Of a stretch of 64,000 nt of DNA, positions 43,027 through 51,791 are shown piece after piece; position 1 is the stretch's first letter; every line of letters starts with the position of its first letter. This DNA comes from Microcoleus vaginatus WJT46-NPBG5 (lineage in GTDB: Bacteria > Cyanobacteriota > Cyanobacteriia > Cyanobacteriales > Oscillatoriaceae). The stretch lies in assembly GCA_019359355.1 (NCBI GenBank), contig JAHHHM010000009.1:1-64000 (forward strand), written 5' to 3'. Made by a program: the position numbers and the translations under genes. The notes below the pieces were generated by a model that was given only the letters and a program-made list of their open reading frames with translations, ran no database searches and was not told the origin of the DNA.

Positions 43027-43869
43027 TCAATTGTGAAAAGGCACACTCAGCAAAGGCAAAAAAGCCAAAAGTAACCACATCCAAAAGCAGACATTTGTTG
43101 AAGATTGTTCCTCAGGCTGTGCCAAAAGCGCTTCTATACGTTCCTCTAGCCGGCTTCGAGGCGCAACCGCACTGAGTGCCGCACAGAAGCTTTCACAGGG
43201 TGCCGGCAGCACACTGACGACCAATAACAACGATTCAGCTAATAATAAAGGGTCTACCTGTTGCGCTGCTTTCGCATCAGCACGCAGTTCTCGCAAAACT
43301 AACAATTCTTGCCACAAAGCTTCTGTATTTGGCAGCCAAGCGGTGCAAGAACGCACCCAGCCAAGCCAGAAAAACCAAAAGGTATCTCGATAATAATAAT
43401 GTGCTTCTTCGTGGGCAAAAACTGCCTCCAAATGAGCGCTATCAAGGGTCTGCAATAGCCCTTCGCTGACAACTAATTCTGGATGCCAAAAACCTATCTG
43501 AGCGGTAAATAGAGCCTCTGTGTCAAGAATTCGAGCCGGTATGCCGGTAATATTGCGCCGGCAATAAGTGCGAGTTTTTTGCACCGTTTTCCATCCCGCA
43601 ACCGCTAATTTGAGACATAAAACTCCTGCAAATCCTAAAAAACCGAAGGCAACTATATAGCTTAACGCGTCTGTCAGCATACCCAACATTTGCCCTGAGT
43701 GACCCATACAAAGCACGGCGATTGCTGTCATGAGCAATAGCATTGGAGGAAATAGAAAAAGCATCATTGCTCGTTGCCAGCGTTCTCTCCAGTTTCCTGC
43801 CGGCGTAATCCATCTGTTTCTTACACACCAGGCAACCGCTACTGCTGCCAAAATCATCAACAAATGCAT
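43027..43869 (-). CDS. M56 family (BlaR1-like) membrane metallopeptidase
   Basis: About 280 residues from ATG 43869, which overlaps the stop of the upstream blaI-like gene by one base (TAATG). There are about four membrane segments: 2-14, 36-58 and 65-95 regions, and the C-terminal FWMWLLLAFLPLLSVPF. The zinc motif is HEEAH in VFAHEEAHYYYRDTF. M56 peptidases sense an external signal and cleave the paired BlaI-type repressor. This one lacks the penicillin-binding sensor domain of BlaR1, so the signal is unknown. Its place beside a TonB receptor and metal GTPases suggests a metal or envelope signal (inference). Confidence 0.88.
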   Translation of the reverse strand: MHLLMILAAVAVAWCVRNRWITPAGNWRERWQRAMMLFLFPPMLLLMTAIAVLCMGHSGQMLGMLTDALSYIVAFGFLGFAGVLCLKLAVAGWKTVQKTRTYCRRNITGIPARILDTEALFTAQIGFWHPELVVSEGLLQTLDSAHLEAVFAHEEAHYYYRDTFWFFWLGWVRSCTAWLPNTEALWQELLVLRELRADAKAAQQVDPLLLAESLLLVVSVLPAPCESFCAALSAVAPRSRLEERIEALLAQPEEQSSTNVCFWMWLLLAFLPLLSVPFHN

Positions 43870-44288
43870 TATTTTTCCTCCCTGGCTTTGCGTGCGGCTT
43901 GAATTCGTTGGGCAATTGCTGCTAATTGATCTAAACTTGCACAATCGAGGCTATCAGCAAAAGCTGCCACAATATCCGGGTTGCTCACTTCCAAAAATCG
44001 GTGCAATTTTTCGTAAGCCTCTAATACTTTTGCTTCCTCAAGAGAAACTAAAGGTCGCCAAGAGAATATACGCCCTTTGTTATCGCAAGCAAGCCAACCT
44101 TTTTGGGTGAGGCGACGCAGCACGGTTGTAACTGAAGTGTAGGCTAATTCTCGGTCAGGATCGGCCAAAATGCGTTCGTGTACATCCTTAACAGTGGCGG
44201 AACCGAGTTCCCAGATAATGTTTAAAATCTCTGCCTCCAAAGGGCCGAGGGAAAGTTGTTTGGGACGGTAATTCGGCAGCGGAGTCAT
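43869..44288 (-). CDS. BlaI/MecI/CopY family repressor
   Basis: A 139-residue winged-helix repressor. Family motifs are LGPLEAEILNIIWELGSATV, the recognition helix region AYTSVTTVLRRLTQKGWL and the dimer helix around 85-130. It normally binds palindromic operators as a dimer and is cleaved by its M56 partner, whose gene starts within its stop codon. It is divergent from the TonB-dependent receptor with a 219-base gap that contains a 21-base palindrome (44451-44471). Confidence 0.9.
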   Translation of the reverse strand: MTPLPNYRPKQLSLGPLEAEILNIIWELGSATVKDVHERILADPDRELAYTSVTTVLRRLTQKGWLACDNKGRIFSWRPLVSLEEAKVLEAYEKLHRFLEVSNPDIVAAFADSLDCASLDQLAAIAQRIQAARKAREEK

Positions 44289-44450
44289 AACTGTTTAACA
44301 CGCTAGCATTGGTTTTCTTATATAGCACATTACACTTAAAACTTTCCTTATTTAACAAAAATAGAGAAGTTTGACAGCCTGTCTTTTGACTTAGGTATCA
44401 AGCTGTTGCACAATAACCTGTGGCTTTATCATGCCCCCGAAACAGCGATT

Positions 44451-44471
44451 CCCCTTAATTCAATTGAGGGG
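44451..44471. promoter_or_regulatory. 21-base palindrome before TonB receptor gene
   Basis: CCCCTTAATT-C-AATTGAGGGG pairs at 9 of 10 positions about a central C. It lies 36 bases before the TonB receptor start and in the divergent gap with the BlaI-type repressor. It is an operator candidate; it does not match the classical TACA..TGTA BlaI site. Confidence 0.4.
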
Positions 44472-44507
44472 CAGATTTTGAGCGTCTAGTTTTGTTATTA
44501 AATCAGT

Positions 44508-46616
44508 ATGAAATTATATTTTGTTGTGTTTGGCATCAACTGCTTGTGTTGGGGAATGATGCCGGCAGCCTTAGCCGAACCCTATTCTCTGGCATTTACA
44601 CAAGTTTCACAGCCCGAACAATCTTTTTCAGACATTCCCCGGCTAAGTGATATCCGATTTCCGCATACCCGTGCTGAGTTGCTAGTTCAGCAGCCAAGTT
44701 TACCTGTTGTTAGTCTTCCAAAAAAGCATCAAGTTGAAGCGAAGCCGGTTGTATTTATTTCACCAGAAAAGCCGGTTGATTTAATTGTTACAGCGATAAG
44801 AAATAGAACTCAGCTATCTACGCCGGTATACGAAATTTCTGCTGAAGAAATCCAACAGCAAGGTTCTAGCAGTGCGGCAGAAGTGCTGAGGGGTTTACCG
44901 GGATTTGCTATTCATGATGCAGGGAAAGGTGCGGATATTCACACCGGCACTTACTATCGTGGACACTCGATTAATCAATCTGTGTTTTTATTAAATGGTA
45001 GACCGATTGGCAGCAATGTTAATACCTATCATGGCGCAACTGACTTAAATAGCATTCCGGTTGAATCAATTCAACGGGTAGAATTATCGAGTGGCACCAG
45101 TGCAACTTTATACGGGTCTGAAGCTTTTGGTGGCGTTGTCAATATTATTACTAAACAGGGACAGGGTGTTCCTAAATTTAATGGTTTGATTGAATTTGGT
45201 TCTTTAAATCAGTCTAACTATCATGCTAGCTATAGTGGATCTACCGGCTCTTTAGATTTTAATCTCAGTTATGAAGAATCCGAAATCGATAATCGCTATC
45301 GTGTCCCGCAAGGTGCAGCAAATCGTGATGAAGATGGACGTTTATTTAATGGCGACACGGCAACGAGCAATTACTTTGGCAGTGTCAGAATCGGCTTGAA
45401 TCCTAAAAATACTCTGAGTTTCGATGCTTACAAAATCAGCAGCCGGCGCGGTCTTCTCTATTTTGGCTTTCCTTTGCAAAGAGATCGACTCGATCATGAT
45501 GTTCTTAATTTTGGTTTATCTTGGAATAGCCAACTGAGTGATAATGATGATTCTGTTCTGCAAACAACGATTGGTTATAACCAAGATTACTTTAATACCT
45601 ACGGGCCGGCACAAAGTACATTTTACCGCCAAGGGGCGCTCAATTCTCAAGCGCTCACGGCTAGAGTGGAACATCAGTGGCGCACAGCTTCTAATAATAA
45701 TCTTCGCTGGGGTTTGGACGTGCAACAAACTTTTTTAACCGGCGATGTTTTAAGCACTATTCCTGAAAGAGCCGGTTTGAATGAAACTGAAGATAAAAAT
45801 CGTTTTAATGGAGCGCTATTTGCCCTAAATACTTGGGAAATTACCGATACATTTCAAGCTGAAGTTGGGATTAGGCAAAATTTTAATAGTGAATTTGGCA
45901 GTTATTTAAATCCTAGCGCAGGTTTACGGTGGGATATTAACCCAAAAGTTGCAGTACGCGGCAGTTGGGTTTCAGTTCAGCGTAACCCTGGCTTAGATCA
46001 ATTATATGTTTATGATACGGTGCATAACTGGTTGCCCAACCCAGATTTAGATCCCGAAAAAGGTTCTTCTTGGACAGCCGGCTTCGATATTAATTTTACT
46101 TCTAATTTTACGGGTCAGTTTACTTACTTTGGCAGTCGTTTGAATGATCGGCTGGGAATAGAAGCCGGCAAGTGGGCAAATATTGGTCTTGTCAATACAA
46201 ATGGTTTAGAAGCCGCGCTGAAGTGGCAAATTGCTCCAGAATGGGCAACCTTTCTGAACTATACTTATACCGATGCACGTATCGAAACCGGCATAGATAG
46301 AGGTTTGCAATTAGGCTTAATTCCTTATTCTGTTGCTAAAGCTGGAATTGGCTATGGCAGTGCCGGCTGGGAAATTAATTTATTTGCAACTTATAACAGC
46401 GGTTCTCGAAGAGCTTTTTTTAATAATCCAGAGGATACAAATACCGATTTCTCCCCATCTTTCCTAAATTTGGATTTGAGTGCCAGAGTTCCTCTAACCC
46501 GAAAGTTAGGGTTGACCATTTATCTAGAAAACTTGACTGATAAAACTTATGAAAGAGTCAATCGGATCTATCAACCCGGTTTAACTTTTCGCATCGGTTT
46601 ACAGTCCAGTTTTTAA
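44508..46616 (+). CDS. TonB-dependent outer-membrane receptor
   Basis: A 702-residue receptor with a signal peptide ending near ALA-EPYS (residue 23-24). A TonB-box-like DLIVTA is around 90. The plug domain (about 105-215) has QQQGSSSAAEVLRGLPGF, VFLLNGRPIGS and RVELSSGTSATLYGSEAFGGVVNIITKQ. A 22-strand-type barrel follows with an AINNIFD-like YLENLTDKTYERVNR before the terminal Phe (IGLQSSF). It is of the BtuB/siderophore type. The substrate cannot be read. Its neighbours are COG0523 zinc GTPases and a cobalamin block, so zinc chelates, cobalamin or a metallophore are candidates (inference). Confidence 0.9.
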   Translation: MKLYFVVFGINCLCWGMMPAALAEPYSLAFTQVSQPEQSFSDIPRLSDIRFPHTRAELLVQQPSLPVVSLPKKHQVEAKPVVFISPEKPVDLIVTAIRNRTQLSTPVYEISAEEIQQQGSSSAAEVLRGLPGFAIHDAGKGADIHTGTYYRGHSINQSVFLLNGRPIGSNVNTYHGATDLNSIPVESIQRVELSSGTSATLYGSEAFGGVVNIITKQGQGVPKFNGLIEFGSLNQSNYHASYSGSTGSLDFNLSYEESEIDNRYRVPQGAANRDEDGRLFNGDTATSNYFGSVRIGLNPKNTLSFDAYKISSRRGLLYFGFPLQRDRLDHDVLNFGLSWNSQLSDNDDSVLQTTIGYNQDYFNTYGPAQSTFYRQGALNSQALTARVEHQWRTASNNNLRWGLDVQQTFLTGDVLSTIPERAGLNETEDKNRFNGALFALNTWEITDTFQAEVGIRQNFNSEFGSYLNPSAGLRWDINPKVAVRGSWVSVQRNPGLDQLYVYDTVHNWLPNPDLDPEKGSSWTAGFDINFTSNFTGQFTYFGSRLNDRLGIEAGKWANIGLVNTNGLEAALKWQIAPEWATFLNYTYTDARIETGIDRGLQLGLIPYSVAKAGIGYGSAGWEINLFATYNSGSRRAFFNNPEDTNTDFSPSFLNLDLSARVPLTRKLGLTIYLENLTDKTYERVNRIYQPGLTFRIGLQSSF

Positions 46617-46708
46617 GCATTGAAAAAATCTCTCAATTTCCCTAATATCCCCAAAAAGAAAAATTCAGTCGAATTCCTCCTTTGCTTTCTACTTAGGTTG
46701 AGGTATTA

Positions 46709-46723
46709 TGAAAATGATTCTCA
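46709..46723. promoter_or_regulatory. Candidate Zur/Fur box before COG0523 gene
   Basis: TGAAAAT-G-ATTCTCA is a 7-1-7 palindrome matching at 6 of 7 positions. It is close to the cyanobacterial Zur consensus TGATAATNATTATCA. It lies 159 bases before the start of the His-rich COG0523 GTPase. Confidence 0.6.
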
Positions 46724-46881
46724 ATTTAATCCCTGATGTCTTCCAGCATCCCACTAGCAGATTCCCTCACCCGGATTATTCAGCGCTTCCGCCGGCTATC
46801 TAACCCAAAGCAGGATTACAAGTTGTTGATCCCGAAAATAATTAAACTGTAAAAATTGCAAGAGTATTAAGGAAGAATAAC

Positions 46882-47901
46882 ATGACCAATGCTTCAGTTA
46901 ATCCTCCCCTCGAAATGCCGAAGCGGGGAATGCCGGTGACAATCATTACCGGCTTCTTAGGAAGTGGTAAAACAACCGTCCTCAATCACATTTTGCACAA
47001 CGCCCAAAACTTGAAAGTGGCCGTTTTGGTCAATGAATTTGGAGATATCAATATTGACAGTCAGCTTTTAGTTTCTGTCGATCAAGATATGGTAGAATTA
47101 ACCAATGGCTGTATTTGCTGCACGATTAATGATGGTTTATTAGATGCCGTTTACAAAGTTCTAGAGCGCGGTGATCGCATCGATTATCTCGTCATAGAAA
47201 CCACAGGAATCGCCGATCCACTCCCCATTGCTTTGACCTTTTTAGGGCCAGAGTTGCGAGATTTAACGCGCCTGGATTCTATCTTAACTGTCGTGGATGC
47301 TGAAACTTTTACTCCCTCACATTTTGAAAGTTCCGCAGCCTTCAATCAAATTGCTTACGGTGACATTATTCTACTCAACAAAACAGATTTAGCAACCGAA
47401 GAGAAAATTGCTCAATTAGAAGACTACATTCACACAGTCAAAGCCGGCTCCAGAATTCTCAGAGCGCAAAAGGGCCAAGTCCCCCTTCCCCTCATTCTCG
47501 ATGTCGCACTCACTCAGCCGGCATCCTATCCATCGACAGAAGAATCTAGTCACCATCATGATCACGATCATCACGATCATCATGATCATGAACATCATCA
47601 TCATTCCCATCACCTAGAAAACGATGGATTTGTCTCCGTCTCTTTCCAAAGTGACCGGCCTTTTTTAGTCAATAAATTTGAGAAGTTTTTACAAGAGCAA
47701 TTGCCGGAAAATGTCTTTCGCGCCAAAGGACTGATTTGGTTTGAAGAAAGTTCCAACCGGCAGATATTTCAATTAAGTGGCAAACGCTTTGACATCCAGG
47801 CAGATAACTGGCCAGAGAAACCCAGCAATCAGCTCGTTTTCATTGGGCGCAATTTAAATGCTAGTCAAATTCAAGAGCATCTGAATAATTGCTTAGCTTG
47901 A
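46882..47901 (+). CDS. COG0523 GTPase with His-rich loop (zinc type)
   Basis: A 339-residue G3E GTPase. Walker A is GFLGSGKTT (24-32). The metal motif is NGCICC (Cys77, Cys79, Cys80). ETTGIADPLP and LLNKTDLA follow. A His/Asp-rich loop at about 215-240 (HHHDHDHHDHHDHEHHHH) typifies zinc-chaperone members such as ZagA/ZNG1. These deliver zinc to client proteins under zinc shortage. A Zur-like box lies upstream, consistent with control by zinc. The start ATG 46882 follows AAGGAAG at good spacing. Confidence 0.9.
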   Translation: MTNASVNPPLEMPKRGMPVTIITGFLGSGKTTVLNHILHNAQNLKVAVLVNEFGDINIDSQLLVSVDQDMVELTNGCICCTINDGLLDAVYKVLERGDRIDYLVIETTGIADPLPIALTFLGPELRDLTRLDSILTVVDAETFTPSHFESSAAFNQIAYGDIILLNKTDLATEEKIAQLEDYIHTVKAGSRILRAQKGQVPLPLILDVALTQPASYPSTEESSHHHDHDHHDHHDHEHHHHSHHLENDGFVSVSFQSDRPFLVNKFEKFLQEQLPENVFRAKGLIWFEESSNRQIFQLSGKRFDIQADNWPEKPSNQLVFIGRNLNASQIQEHLNNCLA

Positions 47902-48006
47902 TGGGTGAGATTTTCTAATTTATTTAAGATCCCTGATCCAAAGTCCGCTACCTTGAAAAGATTAGCGAAAACGCTGAGTTTGTCAACAACTCTTCAAAGG
48001 TAACTG

Positions 48007-48423
48007 ATGAATAAACTCGTACTGACTTTACTTTCCACTTCCACCGTTTTCAGTTCGCTGCTGTCTGTATTTGCGATGGTGAACCCCGCCCACGCTGCCG
48101 AACCGTTTCCCCGCACCCTAGACGCCTTAACCTGCCAGCAACCGGCTTTGGCGAAGAATTTAGTCTGTATGCGCCTCTCCCAAGCGGCAAACCTTCCAGA
48201 CTCAACTGTGCCGGCTTCTACAGAAATGGTCACATTTGACGATTCTGAGTCAGGAATTCCCATTCCTGTACAAATGGAAACGCCAAGTGATTCGGCTGCC
48301 GAACCGGCCATGTTGGAGTTCACCGAGGAAGAAAGCGACGCTGCCATTGCTCAATATGGCTGCGATTGCATTGTTTGTATCAACTCTATTCGCCAGATGC
48401 GAGGTTTGGCTCCCATTAGCTAA
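48007..48423 (+). CDS. Small exported protein with C-terminal CxCxxC motif
   Basis: A 138-residue protein. A signal peptide (residues 1 to about 31, ending AHA-AE) is followed by a short domain with two Cys (LTCQQPALAKNLVCMRLSQA). An acidic low-complexity middle comes next, then a C-terminal segment QYGCDCIVCINSIRQMRG with CDCxxC. I do not know the family. It lies between two COG0523 genes on the same strand, so a periplasmic metal-binding role is possible (inference). The ATG follows AAAGGTAACTG. Confidence 0.65.
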   Translation: MNKLVLTLLSTSTVFSSLLSVFAMVNPAHAAEPFPRTLDALTCQQPALAKNLVCMRLSQAANLPDSTVPASTEMVTFDDSESGIPIPVQMETPSDSAAEPAMLEFTEEESDAAIAQYGCDCIVCINSIRQMRGLAPIS

Positions 48424-48500
48424 TGGGGAATGGGGCATGGGGCATGGGGCATAGGGCATTGGTTGCATTTGCCTCTATCCCCATTTCCCACACATCCCCT
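48421..48500 (+). repeat. GGGCATG heptamer cluster
   Basis: About five GGGGCAT-type heptamers start inside the stop codon region of the preceding gene. The tract is followed by CCCCATTTCCC-type sequence. Confidence 0.75.
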
Positions 48501-48544
48501 CTTCCCTGTAGGTATGTCTGTGGCGAAAATCCACTATACTAGTT

Positions 48545-48559
48545 TGAGATTGATTATCA
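48545..48559. promoter_or_regulatory. Candidate Zur/Fur box before third COG0523 gene
   Basis: TGAGATT-G-ATTATCA matches the 7-1-7 Zur pattern at 5 of 7 palindromic positions. The right half ATTATCA is identical to the consensus. It lies 26 bases before the start of the COG0523 gene. Confidence 0.6.
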
Positions 48560-48584
48560 TTTTAATATTTTAGAGGAGTTACTC

Positions 48585-49559
48585 GTGATACAAGCTGCAA
48601 TGTCGAGTTCAGTTCCGGTTACGGTACTTACCGGCTATCTGGGTGCCGGTAAAACAACTCTCCTTAATCGCATCCTGACTTACGAACACGGCAAAAAAGT
48701 CGCCGTGATTATCAATGAATTTGGGGAGGTGGGAATTGATAATCAACTGGTGATTAATTCCGTTGATGAAGAAATCTTTGAAATGAATAATGGCTGCATC
48801 TGCTGCACCGTTAGAGGCGATTTGATTCGCATTATGGGCAACTTAATGCGGCGCAGAGATAAGTTTGATCATTTAGTCATAGAAACAACCGGACTTGCCG
48901 ATCCAGCGCCGGTGATTCAAACATTTTTTATGGATGAAGATGTTCGCAGCCAAACCAATTTAGATGCCGTCGTCACCGTTGTAGATGCCAAGCATATTTG
49001 GGAACATTGGGATAGCAGTGAGGCGCAAGAACAAATTGCATTTGCAGATGTCATTTTGCTGAATAAAACTGATTTAGTCACGTCAGAAAAGCTGGATCAA
49101 CTAGAGCAGCGGATTCGCTCGATGAATGCACTAGCAAAAATTTATCGCACTCAAAATGCAGAATTAGACATGGATGCGCTTTTGGGGGTAAAAGCGTTTG
49201 ATTTAGAACGAGCACTGGAAATTGATCCACAATTTTTAAATGAAGAAGCCCACGAACATGATGAATCGGTGTATTCCGTGGCATTGGTAGAATCCGGCGC
49301 ACTGGATTGGGAAAAATTAACGAATTGGCTGGGCAACCTATTACAAACTAGAGGCCCAGATATTTTTCGGATGAAAGGAATTTTAAATATTGCCGGCGAA
49401 GAGAATCGCTTAGTCTTCCAAGGCGTTCACATGATATTTGACGGGAAACCGGATCGCCCTTGGAAGCCGGGAGAAACCCGCAAAAATGAATTGGTCTTTA
49501 TTGGTCGCAATCTAGATGAAGCGCAATTAAGAGAGGATTTTCTCAAGTGTTTGGCTTAG
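48585..49559 (+). CDS. COG0523 GTPase (zinc type, short acidic loop)
   Basis: A 324-residue G3E GTPase. Walker A is GYLGAGKTT (18-26). The metal motif is NGCICC (Cys71, Cys73, Cys74). ETTGLADPAP and LLNKTDLV follow, with only a short AHEHDES in place of a His-rich loop. A GTG start with AGAGGAG at ideal spacing is chosen; an ATG five codons later is possible. A Zur-like box is 26 bases upstream. The WD40 gene overlaps its end by 13 bases, so the two are probably coupled. It may act with the His-rich relative under low zinc. Confidence 0.9.
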   Translation: MIQAAMSSSVPVTVLTGYLGAGKTTLLNRILTYEHGKKVAVIINEFGEVGIDNQLVINSVDEEIFEMNNGCICCTVRGDLIRIMGNLMRRRDKFDHLVIETTGLADPAPVIQTFFMDEDVRSQTNLDAVVTVVDAKHIWEHWDSSEAQEQIAFADVILLNKTDLVTSEKLDQLEQRIRSMNALAKIYRTQNAELDMDALLGVKAFDLERALEIDPQFLNEEAHEHDESVYSVALVESGALDWEKLTNWLGNLLQTRGPDIFRMKGILNIAGEENRLVFQGVHMIFDGKPDRPWKPGETRKNELVFIGRNLDEAQLREDFLKCLA

Positions 49560-50614
49560 GAATTGCCGGCCCAGAAATCGTGGATCTGAAATGGCAAGGA
49601 ACCCTTTCAGATTACGTCACCACAATTGCTTGGTCGCCCGATGGCAAAACTTTAGCAGCGAGTTCATCTGCCGGCGAAGTGGTTTTGTGGCAAGACGGAG
49701 AAACTGTGACAACCTTGCAAATAGGTGACGGTGAATCAATAGATTGCCTTGCTTTTTCCTCAGATGGCCAACTGCTAGCGGCTGCCGGCCAAGAGGGCAA
49801 AGTCAAGATTTGGCGTGTGTCTGCTCAGTCGCCTTTGTATTGCCTGGAAAACGCGCCGGCATGGGTGGACCGGCTGGCATGGAATCCCACCGGCAACCAA
49901 CTCGCATTTAGTACCGGACGCTTCGTGCAAATCTGGGATGCCGGCAAAGGAGAAATCATTGCCAAGCTGAATTTTGAAGCCTCCTCGGCTTTGGATCTGG
50001 CTTGGCATCCCGCCGGTGAATATTTAGCGATTGCCGGTTATCAAGGCGTCAAAATTTGGAATACTCAAAATTGGGAAGACGATCCCTACTCGCTGGCGAT
50101 TCCCTCTGCAACTGCCGTTGTCAAGTGGTCACCCGATGGCAAATATTTAGCCGGTGGCAACCTGGATAAAACCCTCACCGTTTTAGAATGGGGCAACCCT
50201 CATCCCTGGGTAATGCGGGGGTTCCCCGGCAAAGTCCGCCAGTTAGCTTGGTCAGATCAAGCCACCGAATTAGGTGCGCCTCTATTAGCGGCTGCCAGCG
50301 CCGGCACCATTTCCGTCTGGGAAAAGCAACGAGAAGCAACTGCCGGCTGGGAAGCTTGGGGTTTAGAACTTCACGAGGGAGTTGTCGGAACCTTAAGCTT
50401 TCAACCGGCTAGCTTTCTCCTCGCCTCAGCCAGTGAAGATGGCCACGTTTGTTTGTGGCAACAAGCTGAGCAACTCGCGCAAATTCTGGAAGGCGCACCG
50501 GCTGGTTTTTCTTGCTTAGCCTGGGACAGCCAAGGACATCAACTCGCTGCCGGTGGTCAAGAAGGCCAATTATTGATTTGGTCAAAATCCCAACACGAAA
50601 AAGCTTTTGGCTGA
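49547..50614 (+). CDS. WD40-repeat protein
   Basis: A 355-residue protein made almost entirely of about seven WD40 repeats. Examples are YVTTIAWSPDGKTLAASSS, IDCLAFSSDGQLLAAAGQ, DRLAWNPTGNQLAFSTG and GTLSFQPASFLLASASEDGH. It folds as one beta propeller without signal peptide or added domain. The GTG start overlaps the upstream COG0523 gene by 13 bases, which suggests translational coupling and joint Zur control. WD40 proteins next to COG0523 genes are known in other cyanobacteria. A scaffold role in metal delivery is inference. Confidence 0.88.
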   Translation: MFGLGIAGPEIVDLKWQGTLSDYVTTIAWSPDGKTLAASSSAGEVVLWQDGETVTTLQIGDGESIDCLAFSSDGQLLAAAGQEGKVKIWRVSAQSPLYCLENAPAWVDRLAWNPTGNQLAFSTGRFVQIWDAGKGEIIAKLNFEASSALDLAWHPAGEYLAIAGYQGVKIWNTQNWEDDPYSLAIPSATAVVKWSPDGKYLAGGNLDKTLTVLEWGNPHPWVMRGFPGKVRQLAWSDQATELGAPLLAAASAGTISVWEKQREATAGWEAWGLELHEGVVGTLSFQPASFLLASASEDGHVCLWQQAEQLAQILEGAPAGFSCLAWDSQGHQLAAGGQEGQLLIWSKSQHEKAFG

Positions 50615-50689
50615 TTGATTGTCCCCACTCCAGTAATTTCCAAAGGTGATAATTTCACCCCTATTTTCCCATCTCCCACTCAGCACTAT

Positions 50690-50745
50690 CTCCCCATGCC
50701 CCTACCTTTAGGTTTGCGAAGCCTTGACCCATGCCCCATCCCAAT
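50690..50745 (+). repeat. Dispersed 20-base motif with heptamers
   Basis: One variant copy (TACCTTTAGGTTTGCGAAGC from 50703) lies between CCCCATGCC-type heptamers, downstream of the WD40 gene and ahead of the second riboswitch. Confidence 0.75.
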
Positions 50746-50803
50746 GAATTTATCTAACTTTCGCTGTCTTAAACAGTTAAAATGCTTTAACCTCTTAAAG
50801 CTA

Positions 50804-50959
50804 AGTCGGTTCTGGTGGCAGCCGCCAGACGTAAGGGGGAAAGTTCGGTGCCAATCCGACACTGTCCCGCAGCTGTGATGTAACCGCCACGGGTGGTTGC
50901 TAAGTCAGAATGCCCACCGACTGCATAAAAACCTGTTATCCATCTGCGAGGTACAGATG
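50804..50959 (+). promoter_or_regulatory. Cobalamin riboswitch 2, upstream of cbiM
   Basis: P1 is AGTCGGT (50804-50810) with ACCGACT (50916-50922). The core has GGGGGAAAGTTCGGTGC, CTGTCCCGCAGCTGTG and GTCAGAATGCCCACC. The hairpin CATCTG-CGAGGTA-CAGATG (50941-50959) holds GAGG in its loop, and its 3' arm ends with the cbiM ATG (50957-50959). This points to control of translation by hiding the ribosome-binding site when B12 is plentiful. Confidence 0.95.
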
Positions 50960-51724
50960 ATAAGGATGAAAAGACATTTGTTAAAACCTAGTGGATTATT
51001 CCTAGCCGGCCTGATCTTATTTTTGAGTATCGGCGCACCAGCACCCGCCTATGGAATGCATATCATGGAAGGCTTTTTGCCGGCACCGTGGGCAATCTTT
51101 TGGTGGTTGGTGTTTATCCCATTTTTTGCCTTAGGGTTGCGCTCGCTGCACCGCATTACTAAAGAAAATCCCGAATTAAAATTACTGCTTGCCTTAGCCG
51201 GCGCGTTTGCTTTCGTACTGTCTGCCTTAAAAATGCCTTCTGTCACCGGCAGCAGTTCCCACCCCACCGGCACAGGTTTAGGGGCCATCCTGTTCGGCCC
51301 AATGGCCATGTCTGTTTTAGGCAGTTTAGTGCTGCTATTTCAAGCCTTATTGCTGGCACATGGCGGTTTGACCACTTTAGGGGCAAATGCGGTTTCGATG
51401 GCCGTAGTCGGGCCGATAGTGGCCTCTGGTGTTTATCAGTTGGTGATTAAGGTAGCCGGTAAACAGAAAGTGGCGATTTTCTTGGCGGCAGCAGTGGCGA
51501 ATTTAACCACCTACCTTGTCACTTCGTTGCAACTAGCCTTGGCGTTTCCCTCTGCAACCGGCGGCTTTGTTGCCTCGTTTATCAAGTTTGCTGGAATTTT
51601 TGCCATCACTCAAGTTCCTTTAGCGATCAGCGAGGGATTGCTGACTGTATTGGTGTGGAATTGGCTTTCTAGTTATGGGCGTCAAGAATTGGAACAGTTG
51701 AAGTTAATTAAGCGGAGCGCTTAG
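50957..51724 (+). CDS. cbiM: Cobalt ECF transporter substrate component CbiM
   Basis: A 255-residue membrane protein. A signal-like N-terminus ends before [10 protein letters not shown]. Cleavage exposes the Met-His that coordinates the metal in CbiM/NikM proteins. About seven membrane segments follow, with conserved [20 protein letters not shown] and [34 protein letters not shown] 50957 lies in the riboswitch hairpin. ATG 50966 is a second possible start with AAGG too close to it. It is the first gene of cbiMNQO. Confidence 0.94.
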   Translation: MIRMKRHLLKPSGLFLAGLILFLSIGAPAPAYGMHIMEGFLPAPWAIFWWLVFIPFFALGLRSLHRITKENPELKLLLALAGAFAFVLSALKMPSVTGSSSHPTGTGLGAILFGPMAMSVLGSLVLLFQALLLAHGGLTTLGANAVSMAVVGPIVASGVYQLVIKVAGKQKVAIFLAAAVANLTTYLVTSLQLALAFPSATGGFVASFIKFAGIFAITQVPLAISEGLLTVLVWNWLSSYGRQELEQLKLIKRSA

Positions 51725-51791
51725 TTAAGTTTTTGGTAATTGGGTATTTGGGAAATTTTTTAGTTATTTACTGTCTGAAAGGTTTGGAGTA

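Noticed and set aside
47416-47613. Met/Ile-rich minus-strand frame
   Set aside because: It is the antisense of the His-codon run in the COG0523 gene; the composition is fully explained by CAT repeats.
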